A stretch of DNA of 64,000 nucleotides, taken from NCBI RefSeq assembly GCF_002028455.1, contig NZ_MWUM01000005.1, positions 124,001 to 188,000 of the forward strand. The letters run 5' to 3'. Position 1 is the stretch's first letter. Each line of letters begins with the position of its first letter. The notes under the pieces were generated by a model, which was given only the letters and a program-made list of their open reading frames with translations, had not been told where the DNA came from and made no database searches. Origin of the DNA: Zoogloea sp. LCSB751. GTDB lineage: Bacteria > Pseudomonadota > Gammaproteobacteria > Burkholderiales > Rhodocyclaceae. Shown piece by piece: positions 33,151-41,767 of the stretch. A program made the position numbers and the translations under genes.

Positions 33151-34527
33151 TCAGCCCAGCATCGACAACGTCGCGTCGAACAGCTCGTTGGCCACCGCGA
33201 TGACCTTCATGTTCGACTTGTACATCTGCTGGTACTGGACCAGGTTCATCGCCTCTTCGTCCTGGTTCACACCGCTGGTGGACGCCCAGCTGTCCTCGCT
33301 CTGGCTGCGCACCGTCTGGGCCGTCTTGAGGGAGGTCTGGTTCTGCTGGCTGACCATGCCCAGTTTGCCGACCAGCTGCGTCGCCGCATCGCCGAGGCTC
33401 ACCGTTCCCAGCGAGGCCAATGTCAGCGGCGCCTGCTGGACGGCGATCAGCATCTTCAGGTTGGCGCTGTCGCCCGGCAGGCTGGCATCGCTGGAGAAAC
33501 CGAGATCCTGGCCAACCACGCTGGGATCCACCCGCAGCATGCCGGTCACGCTGCTCGCATCGAAGATGAACAGGGGCGTGCCCGGACTGCCGTTCATGGC
33601 GTAGCCGGCCGTCAGCTGGGTGTTGAAGGCCGTCGCCATCTGGCCGGCCATGTCGGTGACCGACTGCATGGTCGGCACCAGCACACCGCGCTCCAGCTCC
33701 TCAAGGCCGCCGAGCTGCCCGCCCAGGCCGCTGCCGGGCAGCTTGAAGCTCTCCCGCGCGAAGCTCAGGCTCATGACCTGCGAACCGTTGGCGAGCGACG
33801 CCACACCCAGCGTGGCGGCAAGGGCGCCGACGACCAGCGGCTGGCCGGAGCGCAGCGACACGCTGCGCGTACCGTCGTTCTGGTCCACCACCTGCACGCC
33901 CACCAGATCGGCCAGCGAGTCGATCTTCAGATCCCGCTCGTCGATCAGGCCGGAGGCGTTAACCCCGGTCGCCCTGGCGGCGGCGATCTGCTTGTTCAGC
34001 GCGGCCACGTCCATCGACAGGGTGTTGATCTGGCCCACCGCCGCTGTGCGCTGCTGCTGCACCGACGCCCGCTGGTTGGACAGGACCTGGTTGAGGCTGT
34101 TGAAACGCTGGGCCAACGCCTCGCCGGTGGTGATCACCTGCTGGCGCAACGGACTCGACGTGGGGTCCACGCTGGCCGCGTTGAGGGCGCTGAAGAAGGC
34201 GTCCAGCCCGCTGTTGAGACCGGAGGTCTCGTCCCCCATCACCTGTTCCAGCTGGGTCAGGTAGGGCTGGGCCACGTTGTACTGGCCGAGGCCGGACGCC
34301 GCCCGCCACATCTGCTGGCTCTTGTAGCTGTCGGCGAAGCGCGTCAGCGCCGACACCGCCACGCCGTTGCCGGCGGACAGGCCGCTGTTGGCCGGCTTGA
34401 TGGAGGCCAGCAGCGCACCCTGCCGGGTGTAGCCGGGCGTCATGACATTGGCGACGTTCTGGCTGGTCGCATTGAGCGCGACCTGGGCGGCCAGGCTGCC
34501 GGACAGTGCGTTGTTGATGATGCTCAT
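33151..34527 (-). CDS. flgK: hook-associated protein FlgK
   Basis: The 458-residue protein forms the first hook-filament junction ring. It has the rod/hook N terminus (MSIINNALSGSLAAQVALNA, QNVANVMTPGYTRQ) and the conserved C terminus (GVNQDEEAMNLVQYQQMYKS, then VANELFDATLSMLG). It starts after a 68-base gap that carries a LafS-type promoter motif, so flgK, the PilZ gene, flgL and lafW-like form a late transcript. No ATGA coupling to flgJ upstream. Confidence 0.94.
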   Translation of the reverse strand: MSIINNALSGSLAAQVALNATSQNVANVMTPGYTRQGALLASIKPANSGLSAGNGVAVSALTRFADSYKSQQMWRAASGLGQYNVAQPYLTQLEQVMGDETSGLNSGLDAFFSALNAASVDPTSSPLRQQVITTGEALAQRFNSLNQVLSNQRASVQQQRTAAVGQINTLSMDVAALNKQIAAARATGVNASGLIDERDLKIDSLADLVGVQVVDQNDGTRSVSLRSGQPLVVGALAATLGVASLANGSQVMSLSFARESFKLPGSGLGGQLGGLEELERGVLVPTMQSVTDMAGQMATAFNTQLTAGYAMNGSPGTPLFIFDASSVTGMLRVDPSVVGQDLGFSSDASLPGDSANLKMLIAVQQAPLTLASLGTVSLGDAATQLVGKLGMVSQQNQTSLKTAQTVRSQSEDSWASTSGVNQDEEAMNLVQYQQMYKSNMKVIAVANELFDATLSMLG

Positions 34528-34583
34528 GGGCAGGTTTTTCCTGTATCGGGGTGCCGGGAATGCGACAGCCCCCTTCCTGACGG

Positions 34584-34614
34584 AAAGGCGACCCCTCAGG
34601 GCCGCGACTTAAAC
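34584..34614 (-). promoter_or_regulatory. putative LafS (sigma-28-like) promoter of flgK
   Basis: On the minus strand GTTTAAG is followed by 14 bases and GGTCGCCTTT, the same bipartite motif and spacing as before lafA and fliD. The upstream block lies inside the last codons of flgJ. It ends 57 bases before the flgK ATG. Confidence 0.65.
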
Positions 34615-35018
34615 GGGGTCGCGGGCGTAGCGGCCGGCGCCGGAGCGGCGGCGGACGACGCCCCTGCCCGGCCACCCGCCGCCGGGCTGCGTGCCTCGGG
34701 CAGCAGCTGGGCGAGGATCGCGTCGGCAACGCCGAAGGCGCGCTGCCCGGCCAGCACATCGGCCAGCTTGCCGTCGGCGATTTCCAGCATGTCCTGGTTG
34801 ATGCGGTTCTGGAACAGGCTGTCCTCGTCGGCCATCTCCCGCGTCACGCTACGCATCTGCTTGAGCATGTCGGCAATGAAGAAGGACTCGAACTTCTCGG
34901 CGGCGGCCACCACGCGGGCGCGCTCGGCGTCTTCCCCACCGGCGCCACGCGGCATGTCGAGGACACGCTCGGAGGCCGTCGGGGCGGCAGACGAAAAATT
35001 GGCTGGATCGAGTTTCAC
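34596..35018 (-). CDS. flgJ: FlgJ rod-cap (rod-binding) domain protein without hydrolase domain
   Basis: The 140-residue protein corresponds only to the N-terminal rod-binding half of FlgJ: about residues 38-105 (AAAEKFESFFIADMLKQMRS, LFQNRINQDML) match the rod-capping domain. The muramidase half is absent; a separate glucosaminidase gene lies at 41752-42489. The C-terminal tail is Ala/Pro-rich. It assists rod assembly in the periplasm. It follows flgI by nine bases. Split FlgJ is known in several bacteria and lateral systems. Confidence 0.9.
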   Translation of the reverse strand: MKLDPANFSSAAPTASERVLDMPRGAGGEDAERARVVAAAEKFESFFIADMLKQMRSVTREMADEDSLFQNRINQDMLEIADGKLADVLAGQRAFGVADAILAQLLPEARSPAAGGRAGASSAAAPAPAATPATPFKSRP

Positions 35019-35027
35019 GGGCCTCTC

Positions 35028-36134
35028 CTAGATGACGATCAGTTCGCCGTCGATGGCGCCGGCCTGGTCGAGGGCCTGCAGGATCGCCATCACGTCGTCG
35101 GGGTTGGCGCCGATGCTGTTCACCGTGTCGATGATGGCCTGCAGGCTGACGCCCGACGGCCACTTGAACATGTGCCCGCCGCTCTGCTCCACCTTCACCT
35201 GGGACTGGGGCACCACCGTCGTCTGGCCACGGCCGAAGGGGCCCGGCTGGCTGACCTGCGGCATCTCCGAGATGATGACCTTCAGCGATCCATGGGAGAT
35301 CGCCGCGGCGCGCACACGCACCCCTTCCGAGATCACCACGGTGCCGGTGCGCGAGTTGAAGATGACCTTCGGGCGACTCTCGCCGATGTCCACCGGCAGC
35401 ACCTCCAGGTCGGCCACGAAAGCCACCCGGCGGGTCGGGTCGGGCGGTGCGATGACGTCCACACTGGTCGCGTCACGGGTCGTCGCGAGCTGACCGTAGC
35501 GGCGGTTGATGGCTTCGACGATGTTGGTCGCGGTGCGGAAATGGGGGCGCTTGAGGCTCAGGCGGATCGTCGGCTGGGTGTCGAAATCGGTCTCGATCTC
35601 CCGCTCGACGGTGGCCCCGTTGGGAATGCGCCCGGAAGTCGGGCTGTTGACCGTCACGCTGGAGCCGCTGGCGCCCTGCGCCGTCACCCCGCCGACCACC
35701 AGCTGGCCCTGGGCCAGCGCGTAGATCTCGCCGTCGGCGGCGCGCAGCGGCGTCAGCAACAGCATGCCGCCGCGCAGGCTCTTGGCGTCGCCCATCGACG
35801 ACACCGTGATGTCGAGCTGCTGGCCGCGGCGGTAGCCGGGCGGGAAGACCGCGCTGACCATCACCGTCGCCACGTTCTTCAGCCGCGAGGCGTTGCCCTC
35901 CGGCGGCTTGATGCCGAACTGCTTGAGCATGTTGCTCACCGACTGGCCGGAAAACTTGACCTGGGTACTGTCGCCGCTGCCCTGCAGGCCGACGACGAGG
36001 CCATAGCCGAGCAACTGGTTCTCGCGCACACCCTCGACGCTGACCAGCTGGCCGAGGGCCTGGGCGGCATGCACCGCAGAAACGGGAAGGAGCAGCGCGG
36101 CGGCAAGGCCGAGCAGGCGCAGACAGGCATTCAT
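35028..36134 (-). CDS. flgI: flagellar P-ring protein FlgI
   Basis: The 368-residue exported protein has a signal peptide (MNACLRLLGLAAALLLPVSA, ending HAA) and the full FlgI core (GYGLVVGLQGSGDSTQVKFS, FPPGYRRGQQLDITVSSMGD). It forms the periplasmic P ring in the peptidoglycan layer with help from FlgA. The C terminus (IGANPDDVMAILQALDQAGA) is typical. It sits between flgH and flgJ, ten bases after flgH. Confidence 0.96.
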   Translation of the reverse strand: MNACLRLLGLAAALLLPVSAVHAAQALGQLVSVEGVRENQLLGYGLVVGLQGSGDSTQVKFSGQSVSNMLKQFGIKPPEGNASRLKNVATVMVSAVFPPGYRRGQQLDITVSSMGDAKSLRGGMLLLTPLRAADGEIYALAQGQLVVGGVTAQGASGSSVTVNSPTSGRIPNGATVEREIETDFDTQPTIRLSLKRPHFRTATNIVEAINRRYGQLATTRDATSVDVIAPPDPTRRVAFVADLEVLPVDIGESRPKVIFNSRTGTVVISEGVRVRAAAISHGSLKVIISEMPQVSQPGPFGRGQTTVVPQSQVKVEQSGGHMFKWPSGVSLQAIIDTVNSIGANPDDVMAILQALDQAGAIDGELIVI

Positions 36135-36144
36135 GGGCGGGCTT

Positions 36145-36834
36145 TCAGAAAGGACTCCAGGGGCTGTAGAAGAAGCGGGTCAGCCAGCCCGGCTCGTTGG
36201 CGTCGGCCAGCGTGCCGCGCCCCGAGTAGGCGATGCGCGCGTTGGCGATGCGCAGGGACGAGACCCGGTTCTCGGTGTCGATGTCCGACGCCCGCACGTA
36301 GCCGGCCAGGCGGACCAGCTCCTCGCCCTGGTTCAGATAGAGGCTCTTCTCGCCGCTGACGCGCAACAGGCCATTCGGCAGCACCTCCTGCACGATGACG
36401 GTGATCGCCCCCTGCAGAGTGTTCTGCTGGCGGCTCGAGGCGTTGCCGGCGAAATTGCGGTTGGCGTCGAAACCGAGGCCGGTGCTCTTGACTGCCTTGC
36501 CGAACAGGGTCATTGGCGCCACCGTCGCCCCGCTCTTCTTGTCGATGGCGGTATCCGCCGACTTGCTGGCCTGGGTGGTTTCCTCCAGCTGCACGGTCAG
36601 CAGGTCGCCGGGACGGAAGGCCCGGCTGTCGGCGGTGATGGCCCACGGCAGCTCGCTGGAGAAGACCCCGCCGGCCCGCGCCTTGCGCGGCATCGGCGCC
36701 GGAATGTTGGGGCGGGCGTCGTCGTCGAGGGGCGGAATCTGCGCCGGCTGGATCGCCGCGCACGCGGCCAGCAGGCCGGCGGCACAGGCGGCCAGTCCGT
36801 TCCGGAGGCAGGACGGAGCGCGGGCGGCGGCCAT
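36145..36834 (-). CDS. flgH: flagellar L-ring lipoprotein FlgH
   Basis: The 229-residue protein has a lipoprotein signal with lipobox LAAC (Cys25) and the FlgH core (RPGDLLTVQLEETTQASKSA, ITVIVQEVLPNGLLRVSGEK, GYVRASDIDTENRVSS). It forms the outer-membrane L ring. The start lies one base from the flgG stop, so translation is coupled. Length is normal for the family. Confidence 0.96.
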   Translation of the reverse strand: MAAARAPSCLRNGLAACAAGLLAACAAIQPAQIPPLDDDARPNIPAPMPRKARAGGVFSSELPWAITADSRAFRPGDLLTVQLEETTQASKSADTAIDKKSGATVAPMTLFGKAVKSTGLGFDANRNFAGNASSRQQNTLQGAITVIVQEVLPNGLLRVSGEKSLYLNQGEELVRLAGYVRASDIDTENRVSSLRIANARIAYSGRGTLADANEPGWLTRFFYSPWSPF

Positions 36835-36835
36835 C

Positions 36836-37627
36836 TCAGCGGGTCGCCTGGGACAGGTACTGCATCATGTTGTCGGCCGCGGACAGAACCTTGGTGTTCA
36901 TCTCGTAGGTCCGCTGTGCGGCGATCATATCCACCATTTCCTCGACGACCTGCACGTTGGAACCTTCCAGCGCGCCCTGCTTGAGCTTGCCGAGACCCTC
37001 CTCGCCGGGGTTGGCCTCGGTCGGCGCACCGCTGGCGGTGGTCTCCTGGTAGAGGTTCTCGCCAAGGGCCAGCAAGCCGGCCGGATTGACGAAGTTGGAC
37101 AGGGTGATCTGCCCGACTTCCCTGGCGGTGGAAGAGCCGGACTGGGTGATGGAGACCGTGCCGGTGTCGCCGATGGTCACCGAGGTGGCGTCGGCGGGAA
37201 TGGTGATCTCGGGCTGCAGCGGGCGACCCTGGGCATTCACCAGCAGGCCTTCGGCATTGACCTGCAGCTGGCCGGCACGGGTGTAGCCGATCTCGCCGCT
37301 GGGCTGCAGCACGCGGAAGAAGCCCTTGCCGAGGATGGCCACATCCAGCGACTGGCTGGTGGTCTGCAGGTTGCCGGTGGTGAACACCTTCTGGGTGCCG
37401 ACCAGGCGCGTGCCGTTGCCCAGTTGCACGCCCACCGGCGAACTCGCCGCGGCATTGTTGCCCTGGGTGCCGGGCTGGCGGTCCACCTGGTAGAACATGT
37501 CTTCCATGACCACCCGGTCGCGCTTGAAGCCGACCGTGTTCACGTTGGCGATGTTGTTGGCGATGGCCTGCAGCTTGGCATCCTGGGCCTGCACGCCGGT
37601 CTTGCTGATCCACATGGCGGGATTCAT
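36836..37627 (-). CDS. flgG: flagellar distal rod protein FlgG
   Basis: The 263-residue axial protein matches FlgG: N terminus MNPAMWISKTGVQAQDAKLQ with NNIANVNTVGFKRDR, and C terminus ALEGSNVQVVEEMVDMIAAQ. It forms the distal rod. It is encoded 11 bases after flgF and followed directly by flgH. It has no signal peptide, as expected for a protein exported by the flagellar apparatus. Confidence 0.96.
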   Translation of the reverse strand: MNPAMWISKTGVQAQDAKLQAIANNIANVNTVGFKRDRVVMEDMFYQVDRQPGTQGNNAAASSPVGVQLGNGTRLVGTQKVFTTGNLQTTSQSLDVAILGKGFFRVLQPSGEIGYTRAGQLQVNAEGLLVNAQGRPLQPEITIPADATSVTIGDTGTVSITQSGSSTAREVGQITLSNFVNPAGLLALGENLYQETTASGAPTEANPGEEGLGKLKQGALEGSNVQVVEEMVDMIAAQRTYEMNTKVLSAADNMMQYLSQATR

Positions 37628-37638
37628 GGTTTCTTCCT

Positions 37639-38364
37639 TTATTCCGAGATCAGGTGATTACCGCTGGCGGCCATCGAATCGGCCGACTTGAGCAGGCGCA
37701 TCTGGATTTCGAACTCCCGGTTGAGGCTCATGGTGGCGACCATTTCCTCCACCGCGGAGACGTTGCTGCTTTCCAGGTGGCCGCTGCTCACCGTCACCGC
37801 CTCGTCGGCCGGCAAGGCGGCGCCGTTGCGGGCGACGATCAGGCCGGCCTCGTTCTTGGTGAGCTGGGCGGCGTCGGCACGCACCAGCTTCAGGCGGTCC
37901 ACCGGCTGCAGGTCGCGCTGGCCGGGCGACAGCACCGAGATCGTGCCGTCCTTGCCGATCTCCACCTGGCTGTGCGGCGGCAGCACGATCGGGCCGCCGT
38001 CGCCGAGCACCGGGTGGCCATTCACGCTCAGCGCCCCCTCGCCGTCGATGGCCAGATTGCCGGCGCGGGTGTAGGCCTCGCCGCCCTGCCAGCGCACCGC
38101 CAGCAGGCCGTCGCCGCCGATCGCCACGTCGAGGTCGCGGCCGGTTTCGCGTACGCCACCGCCGCGCATGGTGAGGCTGTTGGCCTGCAGCTGGCTGAAG
38201 TGGCGGCTGTCGTAGCCGAAGCCGGGCACCGCCTGGCTGGTGGCCAGCTCCAGGTCGGCGCGGAAGCCGCTGGTGTCGGCATTGGCCAGATTGTTGGCGC
38301 GCACCTGCTGGGCGTGCAGGGCGCGCTCGGCGCCGCTCATGATGGTGTAGATCAGCGCATCCAT
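37639..38364 (-). CDS. flgF: flagellar proximal rod protein FlgF
   Basis: The 241-residue axial protein fits FlgF by order and by motifs: NNLANADTSGFRADLE near the N terminus and GHLESSNVSAVEEMVATMSL near the C terminus. It is slightly short, as FlgF often is. It overlaps no neighbour but lies three bases after flgE, so it belongs to the flgBCDEFGHIJ transcript. Confidence 0.94.
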   Translation of the reverse strand: MDALIYTIMSGAERALHAQQVRANNLANADTSGFRADLELATSQAVPGFGYDSRHFSQLQANSLTMRGGGVRETGRDLDVAIGGDGLLAVRWQGGEAYTRAGNLAIDGEGALSVNGHPVLGDGGPIVLPPHSQVEIGKDGTISVLSPGQRDLQPVDRLKLVRADAAQLTKNEAGLIVARNGAALPADEAVTVSSGHLESSNVSAVEEMVATMSLNREFEIQMRLLKSADSMAASGNHLISE

Positions 38365-38367
38365 GGC

Positions 38368-39555
38368 TTAGATCGCCTGCATCAGGTTCTGCATCATCTG
38401 GCTCTGCGCCGAGATCACCTTGGTGTTGGCCTGGTAGTTGCGCTGGGCGGTCATTAGGTTGACCAGCTCGCCGGTCAGCTCGACGTTGGACTGCTCCAGC
38501 GCGCCGGACGTCAACTTGCCGGCCATGCCGCTGCCGGGGGTGAAGAACAGCGGCGTGCCGGAATCGTTGGACATCGCCCAGCTGGTGCCGCCGGCCGGCG
38601 TCAGCGCCCCTTCGTCGGGGAAGGTCGCCAGCGCGAGGGTGCCGGTGCGCTGCTTCTGGCCGTTGCTGTACTGGACCATGATGCCGCCGTCGTCGGCGAT
38701 CTGGACGCTGGTCAGCGTGCCGGAGGCGTAGCCGTTGGCGGCGTTGGCCGTGGTGGTGGCCTCGCCGGCGAACTGGGTGGTGCCGGCGTAATCGATGTTC
38801 ACCGTCAGCGGCGCCGCACCGGTGGGCGTGCCGAGGGGCAGCGCAACGGCGGCGGCCGGGCTGGTGAGCTGGCCGGCGGGGTCGAACTGCAGCGTCGTGG
38901 TGGTGGGCTGCACGGTGCCGTCGAAGCCGTAATGGACGACCACCTGGTTGGTGGCCAACTTGACGAAATACTGGGTCACGCTGTGCTGGGTGCCGAGGGA
39001 GTCATACACCACCGACACCATGGAACCATTGAAGGACTGGGGGTCGGTCGGGTCGAAGGGCGCCACGGCCGGCGTGCTCCAGTCGGCTGACATGTTGGCC
39101 ACGTATTGCAGCTTGTCGGTGGCCTTCGCCGCCACCTGGCCGGCCGGCACCTGCAGGTCACCCATGGCGCCCAGCGTGGCGCTGCCGGCGATGGCCGCAT
39201 AGCCCTGTACGCGGCGCCCCGAACCGTCGACCACGTAGCCGTCCTTGTTCACCGAGAAGACGCCGACGCGGCTATAGACGGACTGGCCGGAGACGTCCTT
39301 GCTGACGAAGAAGCCGCGCCCGAGGATTGCCGCGTCCATGCCGCGTCCGGTGCTCAGTACGCCGCCACCGACGTTGATGCTCTGGGTCTGGGACGAAACG
39401 GTGGTGCCGGTGGACTGGGAGCCGGCGTACTCCGACGCGAAGTTGGCACGGCTGGACTTGAAGCCGTAAGTGCCCGAGTTGGCGATGTTGTTACTGATGG
39501 TGTCCAGCTGGGTATTGACCGCGTTGATGCCGGACAGGGCGATTTCGAAGCTCAT
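38368..39555 (-). CDS. flgE: flagellar hook protein FlgE
   Basis: The 395-residue protein is the hook subunit: N terminus MSFEIALSGINAVNTQLDTI with NNIANSGTYGFKSSRANFAS, and C terminus GALEQSNVELTGELVNLMTA. The variable central region holds the hook-surface domain (DPTDPQSFNGSMVSVVYDSL). It follows flgD after 47 bases without a recognisable promoter. Confidence 0.95.
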   Translation of the reverse strand: MSFEIALSGINAVNTQLDTISNNIANSGTYGFKSSRANFASEYAGSQSTGTTVSSQTQSINVGGGVLSTGRGMDAAILGRGFFVSKDVSGQSVYSRVGVFSVNKDGYVVDGSGRRVQGYAAIAGSATLGAMGDLQVPAGQVAAKATDKLQYVANMSADWSTPAVAPFDPTDPQSFNGSMVSVVYDSLGTQHSVTQYFVKLATNQVVVHYGFDGTVQPTTTTLQFDPAGQLTSPAAAVALPLGTPTGAAPLTVNIDYAGTTQFAGEATTTANAANGYASGTLTSVQIADDGGIMVQYSNGQKQRTGTLALATFPDEGALTPAGGTSWAMSNDSGTPLFFTPGSGMAGKLTSGALEQSNVELTGELVNLMTAQRNYQANTKVISAQSQMMQNLMQAI

Positions 39556-39602
39556 GATGGATTCCTTGTGACAGGGCTATTCGGTGGGCTCGGTCGGAAA
39601 AC

Positions 39603-40262
39603 TCAACCCGTGGGACTGTTGAAACCGGTGATCGCCGACGAGCCGATCTCGCCGACGTTGGCGACCTTCAGGACCACGCCCGCGCTGCCGGAAACGCGGA
39701 CGCTTTCGAGCTTGCCGGTGATGTCCACCGCCGGCGTCTCACCGCCGTCGGTCTTGACGGCAATTGCGTAGCGGCCGGGCGCCAGGCCCAGGCTGGCCGG
39801 ATCGAGGCTGAAGGTGTTGATGCCCACGCCGCGGCTGCCGAGGGCCACGCTGTGCGTCTGGCCCAGCGAGTCGGTCAGCACCAGGTTCGTCGCGCTGCTG
39901 CCGCTGGCCAGCTCGAAGCGTCCGTTGAGCGTCTGTGCGCCGAGCTCCACGCTGTCGCTGCGCACCGCCACGTCGCTGCCGACGCGGGCGCCGAGCAGCA
40001 GGGTCTGCAGGCTGTCCATCTGCGTCGCGGCGCTCTTGCCCTGACTGACCAGAGATTGCAGCGCGGAGGTCTGGCTGAGCTGGCTCAGCTGGGTCACGAA
40101 CTGGGAGGCGTCCTGCGGATTGAGCGGATCCTGGTTCTTGATCTGGGCCACCAGCAGGGTCATGAACATGTCGTCGCTCACACCGAGGCCGTTGCTCTTG
40201 ACGGCGGTGCTGTCGGCGGAGGCGCCGGTCGCGCCGGTGGAGGCATTGAAAACGGCGCTCAT
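39603..40262 (-). CDS. flgD: flagellar hook cap / assembly protein FlgD
   Basis: The 219-residue protein has the FlgD N-terminal region (MFMTLLVAQIKNQDPLNPQD, QFVTQLSQLSQ) that caps the growing hook, and a C-terminal FlgD-type Ig/tudor-like domain. It lies one base after flgC. Length is typical. Confidence 0.94.
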   Translation of the reverse strand: MSAVFNASTGATGASADSTAVKSNGLGVSDDMFMTLLVAQIKNQDPLNPQDASQFVTQLSQLSQTSALQSLVSQGKSAATQMDSLQTLLLGARVGSDVAVRSDSVELGAQTLNGRFELASGSSATNLVLTDSLGQTHSVALGSRGVGINTFSLDPASLGLAPGRYAIAVKTDGGETPAVDITGKLESVRVSGSAGVVLKVANVGEIGSSAITGFNSPTG

Positions 40263-40263
40263 C

Positions 40264-40683
40264 TCAGCTCTCCCCCATGCGCAGCAGGGCCTGCTGCATG
40301 CCCTTCACGCGGCCGAGCACTTCCACGTTGGTCTCGAAGGCGCGGGAGGCCTCCATCATGTCGGTCATCTCGGCCACCGAATTGACGTTGGGATAGAACA
40401 CCATGCCGTCCTCGTTGGCCTGGGGATTGCCCGGCTCGTACACCTTGCGCACCGGCTCGCTGCTCTGCACCACGTCGAGCACGCGCACGCCGGCGGACGC
40501 CGGCTGGCCGTCCATGCCGCCCTGGTAGAGGGTGGCGAAGACCGGCTTGCGGGCGTGGTAGGTCTTGTCCTCGCTGGCCGCGGCGGTCTGGGCGTTGGCC
40601 AGGTTGCTGGCCACCGTGTTGAGGCGCAGGCTCTGGGCGGTCATGGCCGCCCCGGCGATCTGCGCAATGCTTCTGAACGACAT
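40264..40683 (-). CDS. flgC: flagellar proximal rod protein FlgC
   Basis: The 139-residue rod protein has the FlgC N terminus (SFRSIAQIAGAAMTAQSLRL, SNLANAQTAA) and C terminus (PNVNSVAEMTDMMEASRAFE, NVEVLGRVKGMQQALLRMGE). It lies three bases after flgB and is exported through the flagellar channel to build the proximal rod. Confidence 0.95.
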   Translation of the reverse strand: MSFRSIAQIAGAAMTAQSLRLNTVASNLANAQTAAASEDKTYHARKPVFATLYQGGMDGQPASAGVRVLDVVQSSEPVRKVYEPGNPQANEDGMVFYPNVNSVAEMTDMMEASRAFETNVEVLGRVKGMQQALLRMGES

Positions 40684-40686
40684 GTC

Positions 40687-41046
40687 TTATTGCCCCTCGA
40701 TGACTCGGGCCAGGCCCTTGAGTTTCATGTTGATAAAGCTCAGGCTGGTCTGGAAATCCGACGCGTTCTGGGAGAACGCCGCCTGCTCGACGCCCAGCTC
40801 GACGGTGTTGCCGTCGGCGGTGGCCTGGTTGGGCACCCGGTAGCGCAGATCGGCGCCCTCTCCGCCCGGCACGCCGCCCTGCCCCGTGAGGGCCTCGCGG
40901 AGGCTGGACGAGAAGTCGATGTCCCGCGCCTGGTAGCCCGGTGTGTTTTCATTGGCGATGTTGGATGCCAGAATCCTCGTCCGCTCGGCACGCAGCTTCA
41001 GCGTGTCGGCGTGGACTCCGAGAGCCTTGTCGAAATCGATACCCAT
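40687..41046 (-). CDS. flgB: flagellar proximal rod protein FlgB
   Basis: The 119-residue protein matches FlgB (ILASNIANENTPGYQARDID, then FQTSLSFINMKLKGLARVIE). It is the first gene of the rod/hook operon. Its ATG on the minus strand (41046-41044) overlaps the ATG of the divergent flgA by two bases within CATG, so no spacer separates the two genes. A GGGGGG tract about eight bases upstream may act as ribosome site. Its promoter must lie inside flgA. Confidence 0.93.
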   Translation of the reverse strand: MGIDFDKALGVHADTLKLRAERTRILASNIANENTPGYQARDIDFSSSLREALTGQGGVPGGEGADLRYRVPNQATADGNTVELGVEQAAFSQNASDFQTSLSFINMKLKGLARVIEGQ

Positions 41047-41767
41047 GCGTTTTCCCCCCACAATTAGATCCGTAATCAATTCCCTGCTGGCCGCCGCGCT
41101 GGCCGCCGGCAGCTTGCCGGCCCGGGCCGACACGGCCGGCGACGTGCTGCGCGCGGCGCGCCAGTTCCTGGCTGCCGAAGCGGCACGGGCCGGGCTGGTG
41201 GAAGCGCAATTCACCGTCGAGGTGAGCGGCAGCCCGGCGAAGGCCCAGCCCTGCCCCAAACCCGTCAACGTCGAACCCGCCGACACCCAGTTCCCGTCGC
41301 GCATGCGCTTCGTCGCCAGCTGTGCGACGGCCGGCTGGAGCGAGACATACACGCTGCGCGCCGAAGTCAGCGCCCAGGTGGTGGTCGCCGCCAGCCAGCT
41401 CAACAGCGGCCAGCCCATCGTCGCGGACGACCTGCGGCTGGAGCGGCGCACGCTGATGAACCTGCAGGACGCGCTGTCCGACCCGGCAGCACTCGTCGGC
41501 ATGGCCAGCCGGCGCACGCTGCGGCCGGGACAGCTGGTGGACCGCCGCGCGCTGGCCCCGGCGGTGCTGGTGCGCCGCGGCGCCACCGTCACCATCGTGG
41601 CGCGCAACCAGGGCATCCTGGTCAGCTCGACCGGCGAAGCCACCGAGACCGGACGGCGCGACGACGTCATCGGCGTGCGCAACAGCGCCACCGGCCGGGT
41701 GATCCGGGCGCGGGTGACGGGTGCGAACGAGGTGGAGCCGGTCGGCATCGTTCACTCTCCCGACTGA
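41045..41767 (+). CDS. flgA: P-ring assembly chaperone FlgA
   Basis: The 240-residue exported protein has a signal peptide (after MRFPPTIRSVINS, ending LPARA) and a C-terminal SAF/ChapFlgA region (SGQPIVADDLRLERRTLMNL, RRTLRPGQLVDRRALAPA, RGATVTIVARNQGILVSSTG). It is a periplasmic chaperone for FlgI. It is the only + strand gene in the 29.5-55 kb block, wedged between flgB and the hydrolase gene: its start overlaps that of flgB, and its last 16 bases overlap the end of the convergent hydrolase gene. No good ribosome site is visible before the ATG, and no better start is available. Confidence 0.9.
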   Translation: MRFPPTIRSVINSLLAAALAAGSLPARADTAGDVLRAARQFLAAEAARAGLVEAQFTVEVSGSPAKAQPCPKPVNVEPADTQFPSRMRFVASCATAGWSETYTLRAEVSAQVVVAASQLNSGQPIVADDLRLERRTLMNLQDALSDPAALVGMASRRTLRPGQLVDRRALAPAVLVRRGATVTIVARNQGILVSSTGEATETGRRDDVIGVRNSATGRVIRARVTGANEVEPVGIVHSPD

